Program-made: the position numbers and the translations under genes
From: Shewanella sp. MR-4
GTDB lineage: Bacteria; Pseudomonadota; Gammaproteobacteria; Enterobacterales; Shewanellaceae
NCBI RefSeq assembly: GCF_000014685.1
Contig: NC_008321.1
Coordinates: 1,550,001 to 1,614,000, forward strand
Length of the DNA: 64,000 bases
Reading direction: 5' to 3'
Notes under the pieces: generated by a model
Databases searched by the model: none
What the model saw: the letters and a program-made list of their open reading frames with translations, nothing else
Told to the model about the DNA's origin: nothing
Shown: positions 8,666 to 17,732 of the stretch, one piece after another
Layout of the letters: each line of letters begins with the position of its first letter
Position numbering within the stretch: position 1 is the first letter of the stretch

Positions 8666-10378
8666 TTAAGCTTGCAGATTCTTTAAGAAATCGACGATTT
8701 GGTCGAATGGCACATCTTGCTTTTCACCGGTGCGGCGGTTTTTGTATTCAAATACGCCAGCGTCGATATTGCGATCGCCAATCACCACAGTGTGTGGAAT
8801 ACCAATCAGTTCCATATCGGCGAACATGACGCCTGGGCGCTCTTTACGGTCATCCAGTAGCACATCGATACCCGCAGCACTTAAGTCTTTGTATAACTGC
8901 TCGGCGATATCGGTCACGCGGTGTGACTTGTGCATATTCATTGGCAGAATGCCCACACTGAATGGGGCAATCGCTTCTGGCCATACAATGCCACGATCAT
9001 CGAAGTTTTGCTCAATGGCAGCTGCCACGATACGGCTCACGCCAACACCGTAACAACCCATCAGCAGCACTTGTGATTTACCGTTCTCATCGAGAACAGT
9101 CGCATTCATCGATTTAGAATAGTTAGTACCGAGTTGGAAGATATGACCCACTTCGATACCTCGAGCCATAGCGTAAGTCCCTAAACCATCAGGTGTTGGC
9201 TCGCCTTCAACCACGTTACGGATATCGGCTGCTTGTGCCAGTGGCAGATCGCGCTCCCAGTTGATGCCAAAGTAGTGCTTGTCATCTTGGTTAGCGCCGG
9301 CGGCGAAGTCGCTCATCACGCTAACACTGTGGTCGATGATGATAGGCATATTCAGGCCGACAGGGCCTAATGAGCCTGGGCCTGCGCCAATGGCGTCACG
9401 GATCAGGGCTTCTGGGGCAAATTCTAATGGTGATGCCACTAAATCTAACTTGTCTGCCTTGATTTCGTTCAGCTCGTGGTCGCCGCGTACAATCAGCGCT
9501 ACCAGTGGGGCTTCTTCCGTCGCACCTTTCACAATCAAGGTTTTCACTGTCTTCGTGATATCTAAACCGAATTGCTCAACTAACTCTGCAATAGTTTTCG
9601 CATTTGGGGTATCGACTAAACGTAATTCTTCAGTCGCCGCGCCACGCGCTTCGGTTGGCATTGGTGATTCGGCTTTCTCGATGTTAGCGGCATAGTCGCT
9701 GCCAGTAGAGTAGGCGATTAAGTCTTCACCGCTTTGCGCCAATACGTGGAACTCGTGTGACATGCTGCCACCGATAGAACCTGTGTCGGCTAATACTGGG
9801 CGGAAGGCCAGGCCCATACGCGACAGAATGTTGCTATAGGCTTGATACATGGCCTCATAGGTTTCATTCATGGTATCCACGTCTAAATGGAAAGAATACG
9901 CATCTTTCATCAGGAACTCGCGCGAACGCATCACGCCAAAGCGTGGGCGCACTTCGTCGCGGAATTTAGTCTGGATTTGGTAAAGATTCAGTGGTAATTG
10001 CTTGTAAGAGCTGACTTCTTTACGGATTAAGTCGGTGATCACTTCTTCGTGGGTTGGCCCCAGAACGAAGTCACGGTTATGGCGGTCTTTAAAACGCAGC
10101 AGCTCAGGACCAAATTTGTCCCAACGACCCGTTTCTACCCATAAATCAGCCGGTTGCACCATAGGCATAAGGATTTCAATCGCGCCCGCTTTGTTCATTT
10201 CTTCACGAACAATGGCTTCGACTTTACGCAATACACGCAGGCCCGTGGGCAGATAGCTGTATAGACCTGAAGCGTTACGGCGGATCATACCCGCACGTAG
10301 CATTAATTGATGGCTGATGACTTCTGCATTCGCAGGTGTTTCTTTTTGAGTAGAAAGTAGGTATTTGCTAACGCGCAT
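8666..10378 (-). CDS. proS: Prolyl-tRNA synthetase
   Basis: Class II aminoacyl-tRNA synthetase that charges tRNA-Pro, cytoplasmic. 570 residues, the normal length of bacterial-type ProRS with the inserted YbaK-like editing domain (roughly 225-400) between motifs 2 and 3. The N terminus MRVSKYLLSTQKETPANAE, motif 1 GLYSYLPTGLRVLRKVE, motif 2 (FRDEVRPRFGVMRSREFLMKDAYSF) and motif 3 (GCYGVGVSRIVAA) are all visible. Its order with trmO and rcsF on the same strand is the conserved enterobacterial-type arrangement, although a hexapeptide acetyltransferase sits in between here. It ends at a strong terminator. Confidence 0.97.
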   Translation of the reverse strand: MRVSKYLLSTQKETPANAEVISHQLMLRAGMIRRNASGLYSYLPTGLRVLRKVEAIVREEMNKAGAIEILMPMVQPADLWVETGRWDKFGPELLRFKDRHNRDFVLGPTHEEVITDLIRKEVSSYKQLPLNLYQIQTKFRDEVRPRFGVMRSREFLMKDAYSFHLDVDTMNETYEAMYQAYSNILSRMGLAFRPVLADTGSIGGSMSHEFHVLAQSGEDLIAYSTGSDYAANIEKAESPMPTEARGAATEELRLVDTPNAKTIAELVEQFGLDITKTVKTLIVKGATEEAPLVALIVRGDHELNEIKADKLDLVASPLEFAPEALIRDAIGAGPGSLGPVGLNMPIIIDHSVSVMSDFAAGANQDDKHYFGINWERDLPLAQAADIRNVVEGEPTPDGLGTYAMARGIEVGHIFQLGTNYSKSMNATVLDENGKSQVLLMGCYGVGVSRIVAAAIEQNFDDRGIVWPEAIAPFSVGILPMNMHKSHRVTDIAEQLYKDLSAAGIDVLLDDRKERPGVMFADMELIGIPHTVVIGDRNIDAGVFEYKNRRTGEKQDVPFDQIVDFLKNLQA

Positions 10379-10548
10379 TACCGATGTCCAAATTTGAGTT
10401 GAATGGGCGCCATTTTATCACCTGCTTCGATGATGTCACCTATGGATTGAGGTTAAATTCAATCAGCTGCAGACAAATGGCCGTTTTCATTTTACAAAGT
10501 GTGCTGCGCCGCCACAGAGGGCGATGCATACAGATAAAGCTAAGTGAG

Positions 10549-11178
10549 TTATTTATCCCGCCTATCGCCAATCACTCGAGCGGGATTGCCCGCGACGATG
10601 GCCCATGCGGGAACATCTTTAGTGACAATACAGCCCATGCCAATCACCGCATGATCGCCAATGGTGACACCATCGACTATCCCTGCCTGTGCGCCAATCC
10701 ACACATCTTTACCTATCACGACTCCTTTAGAGTTTGAGGCTTGTTGATAAACAGGCGTATCGGGCGCCATACCATGATTAAACGCATAGATAGTGACGTG
10801 ATTGGCAATGCGGGTTTGGGAGCCAATCTGAATGCCAACTCGGCCGCCATCGAAGGAGCAGCCGTGATTGATGGCAACTTCATCACCGAGCGTGATAGGG
10901 CCGTGCAAAAAGCATTCAGCGGCAATCATGCAGCGATTACCGATTGTTATATCGCGATTGGGCTCGGCAAATAACTGTGCCTCGGGCGCAATAAAACAGT
11001 TTTCGCCAATGGTCACGGTTTCGAGGGCGCAAAGGTTGGCTTGCACTTCATCCTGCCAAGGTTTGGCCCAGAGTAAGTGTTTTTCTTTGAGGGAAAAATA
11101 CAGCCAGGGCATCCAAGACAGACGTTTTTTATGTTGGCTTTGATAATCAGGCAAGGCCGTTGTGATTGGCGTCTGCAT
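10549..11178 (-). CDS. Hexapeptide-repeat O-acetyltransferase (left-handed beta-helix)
   Basis: 209 residues. From about residue 55 the sequence is a run of hexapeptide repeats (ITIGNRC, ITLGDEV, IQIGSQT, VVIGKDVWIG, VTIGDHAVIG) that build a left-handed beta-helix. It ends with the typical WAIVAGNPARVIG acetyltransferase tail. His in the NHG loop (AFNHGMAP) fits the usual acyl-CoA-dependent sugar acetyltransferase active site of the maltose/nodulation (LacA/NodL/WcaF) group. It lies between trmO and proS on the same strand, with its start one base after the trmO stop, so it is probably co-transcribed with trmO. The substrate is unknown; a polysaccharide sugar is a guess. Confidence 0.85.
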   Translation of the reverse strand: MQTPITTALPDYQSQHKKRLSWMPWLYFSLKEKHLLWAKPWQDEVQANLCALETVTIGENCFIAPEAQLFAEPNRDITIGNRCMIAAECFLHGPITLGDEVAINHGCSFDGGRVGIQIGSQTRIANHVTIYAFNHGMAPDTPVYQQASNSKGVVIGKDVWIGAQAGIVDGVTIGDHAVIGMGCIVTKDVPAWAIVAGNPARVIGDRRDK

Positions 11179-11913
11179 TTAGCCACATTTCCCCGGTTTG
11201 AGTTCTAATACCTGAATGTATTCCCGCTCATCCTCATCGACCGCCATCCGCCAAAAGATATCTAAATCATACAAAGCCACTTGATATAACTTGGGGTCAT
11301 CTTTGGCTTTTTTATAGGCGGGGCGAGGGTCTTGCCCCAGCACGCCGTGGATGAGCACTGCTAAATCGGTATAGACGTCCTGTTTACTGTAAGTGTCAAT
11401 CTGGGTTGCGGCGAGCTCTGAAAACACCACGCTGATAAGTTTTGGCGCTTCTTGCGCGATACCGCCGACGGCACCTTCAATCGAATCCGAGAACGGAATA
11501 TAGGGCTTAATATCGATAATGGGCGTGCCATCGACAAGGTCCATGCCCGAAATCTCTAGGCACACTTTGCCTTTACGTTGCACTACCCCGTGGAGTTTGA
11601 CCACGGATTGGCCTATGCCATTCGGGCGAAAGGTCGAGCGAGTCGCGAATACGCCGAGTTTTTCATTGCCGCCTAAACGGGGCGGGCGTACAGTCGTTTT
11701 CCACCCTTGGGCGAGATTCTCATGGAAACAGAACAATAACCAAAGGTGGGAATATTGCTCGATACCGCGCACGGCATCGAGATGATTGACATGGGGCTCA
11801 AGTTCAACATAACCGCGAGCCTCCACCAAACCGGGCTGCCTTGGAATGCCAAATTTTTGTTTATAGGGAGTGCGGCAAGTGGCGACAGCGGTAATCTGGT
11901 TGGTAAATGTCAT
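11179..11913 (-). CDS. trmO: tRNA (N6-threonylcarbamoyladenosine(37)-N6)-methyltransferase TrmO
   Basis: SAM-dependent methylation of t6A37 in certain Thr tRNAs. 244 residues with the TsaA/YaeB signature: QITAVATCRTPYKQKFGIPRQPGLVE at the N terminus, GIEQYSHLWLLFCFHEN, and RSTFRPNGIGQS with LVDGTPIIDIKPYIPFSDS. The C-terminal extension (about 170-244) is usual for the enterobacterial form. The gene order trmO-proS near rcsF is conserved in gammaproteobacteria. The following gene begins immediately after its stop. Confidence 0.93.
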   Translation of the reverse strand: MTFTNQITAVATCRTPYKQKFGIPRQPGLVEARGYVELEPHVNHLDAVRGIEQYSHLWLLFCFHENLAQGWKTTVRPPRLGGNEKLGVFATRSTFRPNGIGQSVVKLHGVVQRKGKVCLEISGMDLVDGTPIIDIKPYIPFSDSIEGAVGGIAQEAPKLISVVFSELAATQIDTYSKQDVYTDLAVLIHGVLGQDPRPAYKKAKDDPKLYQVALYDLDIFWRMAVDEDEREYIQVLELKPGKCG

Positions 11914-12007
11914 GCAAAAAATACCTAAAGCAAGGGCAACAACCCAAACGCAGATGGCCTAGGTTGTTAAGTACATCAATATTGGCGTGCAGTATACACG
12001 CTTTGAA

Positions 12008-12388
12008 TTAGTCGGCAGAGGCCATTTTGATGGCTTGGCCAACGCAGAGGGCGCGGCTGACGCAGCCTTGGGCTGCTTCTTCCATCATCACGCATTGTTT
12101 GATGATGATGCCATTGGCGCCTTTATCAGCCGCCGCGCGGCGGGCTTCGGTCCGGGCTTCACTTAAGGAAGCGGGCACTGCATTCACATCGGCTTGGCAA
12201 GATTCACCCTGTACCAAACCTTTTAATTCGTAATGGCCTTTAGGCAAACTATCGCCCTCAAATAGCGTGACATCTCCCGCCTTGAAGTAGTCATTAATCG
12301 CCTCGCCGTCCAAATTGCTGTTAAAACTGTAATCGCTGGCACAGGCGCTAAGCAGTAGCACTAATGCACTTGAGAGGATGATTTTCAT
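12008..12388 (-). CDS. rcsF: Outer-membrane stress lipoprotein RcsF
   Basis: 126 residues from the ATG at 12388; the open frame starts 13 codons earlier, but the lipoprotein signal MKIILSSALVLLLSACAS begins here. The lipobox is LSAC. Four Cys residues remain in the mature domain (GESCQAD, KQCVMM, QGCVSR, LCVGQ), matching the two disulfides of RcsF, as does the region EARTEARRAAADKGANGIIIKQC. In enterobacteria RcsF senses envelope stress and triggers the Rcs phosphorelay. Whether this organism has a full Rcs system cannot be told from the window. It sits upstream of trmO on the same strand, as in E. coli. Confidence 0.87.
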   Translation of the reverse strand: MKIILSSALVLLLSACASDYSFNSNLDGEAINDYFKAGDVTLFEGDSLPKGHYELKGLVQGESCQADVNAVPASLSEARTEARRAAADKGANGIIIKQCVMMEEAAQGCVSRALCVGQAIKMASAD

Positions 12389-12465
12389 GGTTTGACCTGA
12401 GATTAAGGGTAAATAAGCGCAGTCCAATGGACTGCGCGGTATCGAGCGATTTATCTGAGCAAATT

Positions 12466-13755
12466 CTAGCGCTTAAGATACTTTTGATAAAGCTGCTGGT
12501 GGCGATTATTCAGATCTATTTGCCGTCCTTCAATCCAGATCGCATCAATTTTGTTGCTCATGGGGTCGAGGATATCTCCGTCACTCAGCACAACACTGCC
12601 CTGATAACCGACGGCGATGGCCCCTAAATCGGCGATCCCCAGCAGTTTTGCTGCATCTAAAGTCACTGATTTTAATGCTTGCTCGGGTGTGACGCCGTAA
12701 GCGGCACTATAGCCCGCGGCATAGGGAAGGTTACGACTGTTCCAATCCGATGAAAAACCAAGGGCATAGGGAATTCCTGCACTTGCCAGCAACGAAGGGA
12801 TTTTAAAGGGTAAATCCACGGGTTCATCTTTACGTTTGGGCAGACTCAGGGTGTGCGGGTAAATCACACTGGCATTTACTTCCCTTAAGCTTGACGCTAG
12901 TCGCCATGCATCATAGCCACCGACAATCACCAATTTAAATTGATATTTTTTAGTCAGGGCAATGACTTGCTCAATTTGACTGACGCTATCCGCATGGACA
13001 AATAGCGTGGCCTTACCTTGATACAGGGGGAGCATAGCCTGCCAACGTAAACTGGTTGTCTTGGCCGAATCCTTTGCCTGATGGCTTAAAAAGTAGCGAT
13101 AGCCATCCTCAAAGGCTGTGGTCAGTTTATCTATGGCCTGCTGATTTTTTTCAATGGCCTTAGCTTTTTCCTTTTCATCCTCTGGCATACGCTTGATTTG
13201 CGGCCAGTAAACATGGAATTGGCCTTCGCTTGGTTGCAGGGCGTCCTCAATCGTCCAAGCATCGAGGTCGACGACCACAGATTGGCCGGCTAATCCATCC
13301 CCACTGGGGACGATTTGTGCGTGGGTGATGCCATTGTATCGAATGGTTGGCAGCAGCTCTGAATCCGGGTTGTAAGCCGTTGCCGCGCTAATTTGCGGAT
13401 TAAAATCACCGACTTCTGCATTATCGACGGTTGGGCGCACCATCTCGATTTCTACTAAACCTAGACTGGTATCGAGTGCGATAAGGCCGGGGTATAAATG
13501 TTTGCCCGTGGCATCGATGATCTGCGCTTGGCCATCAGGGCCGTTGATGCTTAGCTGTGGCCCGATGGCGCTGATTTTACCTTGCTCAATCAACACATCG
13601 GTATTGGTTAATGTCCCTTGGCTGACAGTATGCACTGTGGCGTTTTTAATCAGCACGCTCTGGGTTTGTTTGCCCGCAGGGATGAGATTATGTGCCTGCG
13701 CTGACAGCGTGATAGCCAATGTCGACAGCAACAAGCTAGTGGATAAGTGCTTCAT
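12466..13755 (-). CDS. Periplasmic amidohydrolase-family protein, metal site degenerate
   Basis: 429 residues from the ATG at 13755, whose A is also the last base of the preceding gene's TAA stop, so translation is coupled. A signal peptide (MKHLSTSLLLSTLAITLSAQAH) is followed by an imidazolonepropionase-like amidohydrolase fold: LIKNATVHTV, DVLIEQGKISAIG, GKHLYPGLIALDTSLGL and a C-terminal TPEQALKSVTLDAAKLLGI...GYQGSVVLSDGD. Where active members have an HxH metal motif after the PGLID-type strand, this protein has ALDTS, so it is probably not a normal metallohydrolase. It may be an inactive partner of the 1024-residue protein encoded just upstream. The substrate is unknown. Confidence 0.8.
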   Translation of the reverse strand: MKHLSTSLLLSTLAITLSAQAHNLIPAGKQTQSVLIKNATVHTVSQGTLTNTDVLIEQGKISAIGPQLSINGPDGQAQIIDATGKHLYPGLIALDTSLGLVEIEMVRPTVDNAEVGDFNPQISAATAYNPDSELLPTIRYNGITHAQIVPSGDGLAGQSVVVDLDAWTIEDALQPSEGQFHVYWPQIKRMPEDEKEKAKAIEKNQQAIDKLTTAFEDGYRYFLSHQAKDSAKTTSLRWQAMLPLYQGKATLFVHADSVSQIEQVIALTKKYQFKLVIVGGYDAWRLASSLREVNASVIYPHTLSLPKRKDEPVDLPFKIPSLLASAGIPYALGFSSDWNSRNLPYAAGYSAAYGVTPEQALKSVTLDAAKLLGIADLGAIAVGYQGSVVLSDGDILDPMSNKIDAIWIEGRQIDLNNRHQQLYQKYLKR

Positions 13756-16700
13756 TATTTTGCTCCCTGATGATGTTGGCCCCAAGCCTGATAATGGGTA
13801 TCGCAGTGCCATTGAGGTTCCTTAAGCGGAGTGACTTTCTCACCCCCCTTGGCGTTATCATCACTACTGAGAATTTTTTGGATAAGGGCTGCACGCTCTG
13901 CGACGACCTGCTGCTGGGCAAGCTGGTCTTGGTCGCGATCGAAGTAGCGTTTGCCTTCGACCCAAGCCTGGGTCACCTTGGCGTAAATCGACAGCGGCTC
14001 GGCGTTCCAAAGCACGATATCGGCCATTTTGCCTGGGGTGAGTGAGCCAACATACTCATCGACTCTGAGCTGCTTCGCTGGGTTGATGGTCACCATATTC
14101 CAGGCGTCTTCTTTAGACATACCGCAATACATCATTGACTTAGCCGCTTCTTGGTTGAGTCTGCGCTGCATTTCGTTGTCGTCAGAGTTGATGCTGGTAA
14201 GCACGCCTTGTTTTTGCATCAGGCACGCGTTTTGTGGAATCGCATCATAGACTTCGAACTTATAGGCCCACCAATCGGCAAAGGTCGAGGCGCCTGCACC
14301 ATGGGCGGCTAGCTCGCTGGCAACCTTGTAACCTTCGAGCACGTGGGTAAAGGTTTGCACCTTAAAGTGATAGGCTTCGGCTAATCGCAGGAACATTAAG
14401 ATTTCTGACTGCACGTAGGAGTGGATATGCACATCGCGCTGCTGCTTTAACACTTCGGCTACCGCCTGTAGGCGATAGCTTGGGCGCGGCGCAATGGTTT
14501 TCTTCTTCTCACTGCTACGTAAGTCATCGTAGTCCTTCAGCGCTTTCTCATAGGTGATTGCGGCATCGAAGGTTTCTTCAAATAAAGCTTTTACGCCCAT
14601 GCGAGTCTGCGGGAAGCGCTGAACAAATTTCTCGCCCCAGTTACTCTGTTTGACGTTTTCGCCAAGGGCGAATTTGATACTGGCAGGGGCATTGGCAAAT
14701 TTAAGCTGTTCAGCACTCTCACCCCATTTCATCTTGATTAACTGGGATTGGCCACCAATTGGGTTAGCGCTGCCATGGAGTAATTGTGCGCTGGTGACGC
14801 CGCCCGCGAGTGCACGGTAGATGGAGATATCTTCGGGATTGATCACATCGCCAATCCGCACCTCAGAGGTGACTGCATCTGTACCTTCATTCGTGCCACC
14901 ATTGATAGCAATATGGGAATGTTCATCGACGATACCCGCAGTTAAGTGTTTACCCGTTGCATCGAGAACTTGATAACCCGAAGGCGTGCTGAGTTGCTGA
15001 CCGATTTTTTCAATTCGGCCATTGGCCATTAACAGATCCGCATGTTCCAAAATCCCCTGTTTATCCGAGGTCCACAGGGTGGCATTTTTAATATGGAGTT
15101 TTTCGGCTTTTGGCGCCTCGCTCAAACCATAGGCGACGTTAGGGTAGGTGAGTTGACTGACTAAGGTTGGTGCGGAATCGGTTTTAGACGTGCCTTCTTG
15201 CTCCGTCTTTGGACTCGAAGCGATAGCAATACCCGCCACATTAATACTGCGACTTTGGGCGTCCACCATGCGGCCTTGAATACCATCTTTAGCGAGCCAG
15301 AGGGTAAAACGGCTGATGCCATGTATGCCCGCATCGCTTAAATCGGCGTTAAAGCTCACGCGGCCGTCGTCTTCAAGCTGAAGATTGGTGAGTGTAATGC
15401 TCTTCTCGCCACTACTCAGCTGACCTTGGAAGGCGGTTTTGCCCGCTTTGCCCGTTTCTTCAAGGCTTAGATCTAAGGTGAGATTATTCAGCGTGAGCTG
15501 ATAATCGCCCAAGAGTTTGGCCTGAGGGAGTGAGCGAATGGACTGCTCTTTGCCCTGCAGCCAGACACTGTAAATCTGGCCATCTTTAAAGATATTGCCC
15601 TTAGTAATCACAAAGTCGGCCATATAGCCGGGAGCAAGTTTACCGGCGAACTCGGCCGTACCCGCCATCTCGGCGGCTTGAGTTGTCAGTGCGGCGAGGG
15701 CCTTGTCCTCACTCAGTCCCTGGGCGATGGCTTGACGCAGGCGAGGCCAAAATGCCTCGGTCTTAATGCCAAATTGGGTAAACGCAAAAGGGATGCCCGC
15801 ATTAGCCACTGCTGCTGGGTTTGTGGGGGCGCGTTCCCATTGTCTGAGTTCTGCAAGGGAGACTTCACGGTCGGCATCATCGGTACCCACATCCGGTGCT
15901 TGCGGATAGTTGAGCGGCAGGATGAGAGGATAATTCAGGGTCTGTAATTCATTGATGCGCGCATATTCTTGACCACTTGCGAGTAAGTTGGCTGGCTGCT
16001 GATGTTCTTTGAGCAGGTTCGCGGCGCGCAGCAAATCGTTGAGGTTTTTTGTTTCAAAGACGATTTGTTTCTCGGCTAAGTTATCTAAGCGTTCGAAGGC
16101 GATATTAAATTCAATTTGAGCATTTGCTGAACTATTAACCGATTTGTGCTTATTTTGGTTATACCAGTTAGCATCGGCAAAGGTTTGTCGGATAAGCGCG
16201 ATACTGCCCATCAGAGAATTGGGGTAGTCTTGTTCAGACGTGCCTTTATCGAAGGCCATAAAAGGTTGGCTGCGTGCACGATAAATCACCTCGTTGGCGG
16301 TTTTATCGGCTAATGAAAGGCTAACACCTGTACCGCGGAAAATACCGTCGAGTTTACTGCTTTGCACGCTGGTAAAGCCGTTATTGATCCAATCACGTGC
16401 GCGTTCTTTATTTGGGTAAACGTAATTAAACCATTCTTTTTCAGCGTGAATTGCACCATTTTCGGCATTACCACCGATACGTTTAATATCATATACCGGA
16501 CGAGTCAGCCCCAATTTGGGATATTCAAACTCGATACCATAATCGGTAAAGGGATCGATAAAACCGGGATAGATAGTATAGCCACTGAGATCAACCTTTA
16601 ATGCTGCCTCTGGAATATCCCCTTTTTCAATAATGGCTTTGATCCGATTATTTTCTACTAATAAGGTGGCATTTGTGAGTCGCTTCCCTGGCGCCATGAT

Positions 16701-16829
16701 TAATTCAGCATTAGTGAAGGCCGTTAACTTATTGACGGGGGAGATGGGGTTGGCCTCGGCAAAAATGTTGTGGGATACCAAACTACTTATAATGCCGCAG
16801 CTTATTATTATCTTATTGTTTATCTGCAT
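13755..16829 (-). CDS. Large periplasmic two-domain amidohydrolase
   Basis: 1024 residues with a Sec signal (hydrophobic IIISCGIISSLVSHNIFAEA). There are two amidohydrolase modules. The N-terminal one (about 30-440) has the fold markers (TLLVENNRIKAI, YTIYPGFIDPFTDYG, APGYMADFVITKG) but no HxH. A beta-rich linker (about 440-575) follows. The C-terminal module (about 580-1024) has GKHLTAGIVDEHSH with His637 and His639, later His in VHIHSY and FTHVLEG, and Asp in SINSDDNEM, a plausible complete metal site. The final TPGKMADIVLWNAEPLSIYAKV is typical of the imidazolonepropionase/dihydroorotase-like group. It probably hydrolyses a cyclic amide or a peptide-like compound in the periplasm; the substrate is unknown. 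The stop overlaps the next gene's start by one base. Confidence 0.83.
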   Translation of the reverse strand: MQINNKIIISCGIISSLVSHNIFAEANPISPVNKLTAFTNAELIMAPGKRLTNATLLVENNRIKAIIEKGDIPEAALKVDLSGYTIYPGFIDPFTDYGIEFEYPKLGLTRPVYDIKRIGGNAENGAIHAEKEWFNYVYPNKERARDWINNGFTSVQSSKLDGIFRGTGVSLSLADKTANEVIYRARSQPFMAFDKGTSEQDYPNSLMGSIALIRQTFADANWYNQNKHKSVNSSANAQIEFNIAFERLDNLAEKQIVFETKNLNDLLRAANLLKEHQQPANLLASGQEYARINELQTLNYPLILPLNYPQAPDVGTDDADREVSLAELRQWERAPTNPAAVANAGIPFAFTQFGIKTEAFWPRLRQAIAQGLSEDKALAALTTQAAEMAGTAEFAGKLAPGYMADFVITKGNIFKDGQIYSVWLQGKEQSIRSLPQAKLLGDYQLTLNNLTLDLSLEETGKAGKTAFQGQLSSGEKSITLTNLQLEDDGRVSFNADLSDAGIHGISRFTLWLAKDGIQGRMVDAQSRSINVAGIAIASSPKTEQEGTSKTDSAPTLVSQLTYPNVAYGLSEAPKAEKLHIKNATLWTSDKQGILEHADLLMANGRIEKIGQQLSTPSGYQVLDATGKHLTAGIVDEHSHIAINGGTNEGTDAVTSEVRIGDVINPEDISIYRALAGGVTSAQLLHGSANPIGGQSQLIKMKWGESAEQLKFANAPASIKFALGENVKQSNWGEKFVQRFPQTRMGVKALFEETFDAAITYEKALKDYDDLRSSEKKKTIAPRPSYRLQAVAEVLKQQRDVHIHSYVQSEILMFLRLAEAYHFKVQTFTHVLEGYKVASELAAHGAGASTFADWWAYKFEVYDAIPQNACLMQKQGVLTSINSDDNEMQRRLNQEAAKSMMYCGMSKEDAWNMVTINPAKQLRVDEYVGSLTPGKMADIVLWNAEPLSIYAKVTQAWVEGKRYFDRDQDQLAQQQVVAERAALIQKILSSDDNAKGGEKVTPLKEPQWHCDTHYQAWGQHHQGAK

Positions 16830-16952
16830 TTTTTATTCACTTAGACGGAGGGTGAATAAAGAGTAACCCAAAGCAGATGTAAATACTAAAGCTGAATTGT
16901 AACGCAATTTAAGCATTTGCTTGAATGCAATGACGGGGATTCATTCAGGCAT

Positions 16953-16981
16953 AAAAAAGCTCGCAGGGCGCGAGCTTTTTT
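16953..16981 (-). terminator. Terminator of the H-NS-like gene
   Basis: An A-run/GCTCGC...GCGAGC/T-run palindrome at 16953-16981 lies 50 bp past the H-NS-like stop. The A and T runs on both sides make it work in either direction. Confidence 0.85.
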
Positions 16982-17030
16982 ATGTTACTCAGTGGTAATA
17001 GCAAACGGCTATTACAAACACTGTATTGGA

Positions 17031-17423
17031 TTAGATTAAGAAATCATCCATAGAACGGCCTTTATTGACTTCGTTCTTAAATACCGTTGGCATACGACCT
17101 TGACCAGTCCACTGGATCACTTCGCCGTTAACTTCAATTTGGTATTTTGCTGGACGTGGAGCGCGTTTTTTACCTGCAGCTTTAACTGCTACGCCACCTA
17201 AGTCGTCGATTGATAAACCAACTGCTTCCATTTGTTGGCGGATTTCTTCGATTTTGGCATTACGCGCAGCAATAGCTTGCTGTTCTTCTGCCTCCATTGA
17301 CTCACGCTCAACTAAAATTTTATCTAGCTTAGCCGCTAAATCACGCAGTTCTTCAACGCTGAGATCTTTTACCGCAGCTTTAAAACGACGACCGTGAGTT
17401 AATATCTCTAAAAATTCGCTCAT
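17031..17423 (-). CDS. hns: H-NS family nucleoid-associated protein
   Basis: 130 residues. The N-terminal oligomerisation helices (about 1-75) are rich in Glu, Arg and Leu, with the FLEILTHGRRFKAAVKDLSVEELRDLAAKL and AARNAKIEEIRQQMEAVGL coiled coil. A basic linker (KKRAPRPAKY) leads to the C-terminal AT-hook-like DNA-binding core TGQGRMPTVFKNEVNKGRSMDDFLI, equivalent to the TWTGQGRTP loop of H-NS. It binds AT-rich DNA and silences transcription. It is monocistronic, divergent from etfBA, with an AT-rich upstream region that could be self-regulated. Confidence 0.9.
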   Translation of the reverse strand: MSEFLEILTHGRRFKAAVKDLSVEELRDLAAKLDKILVERESMEAEEQQAIAARNAKIEEIRQQMEAVGLSIDDLGGVAVKAAGKKRAPRPAKYQIEVNGEVIQWTGQGRMPTVFKNEVNKGRSMDDFLI

Positions 17424-17634
17424 ATCTATTTTCGTCCCACTCTATTTTTATTACAGGATAATGGTGAACAACAGCTAAATGATAGAAACTAATATTGTTC
17501 GAATCAAATAAAATTATGCAATAAACAGAAATTAAATATTATTTAATTTTTGAACTTTTTAAATATGGCAGATAAGTGTTCAAAAATGTGGCCAATACCA
17601 CAGACTTAAAAATGCAAACAGGCGTTTGAGTTTA

Positions 17635-17652
17635 GTTGACGTTAACGTTAAC
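17635..17652. promoter_or_regulatory. Palindromic operator upstream of etfBA (LiuR-like)
   Basis: GTTGACGTTAACGTTAAC is an 18-bp inverted repeat with a single unpaired position (G at 4 against T at 15). It lies about 80 bp upstream of the etfB start and looks like a repressor site. The core resembles, from memory, motifs described for the MerR-type regulator LiuR, which controls branched-chain amino-acid and acyl-CoA catabolism in gammaproteobacteria. Identification of the regulator is inference. Confidence 0.6.
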
Positions 17653-17732
17653 AGGACGTAAAGTGGCTCTATCCTGCATTGGTGATGACCAATGTTTTGT
17701 CCATGTACATGAAAGTGTAGGAAGGAAACCCT

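Noticed and set aside
8730..9695. Long plus-strand frames inside proS
   Set aside because: Antisense shadows of a strongly conserved gene.
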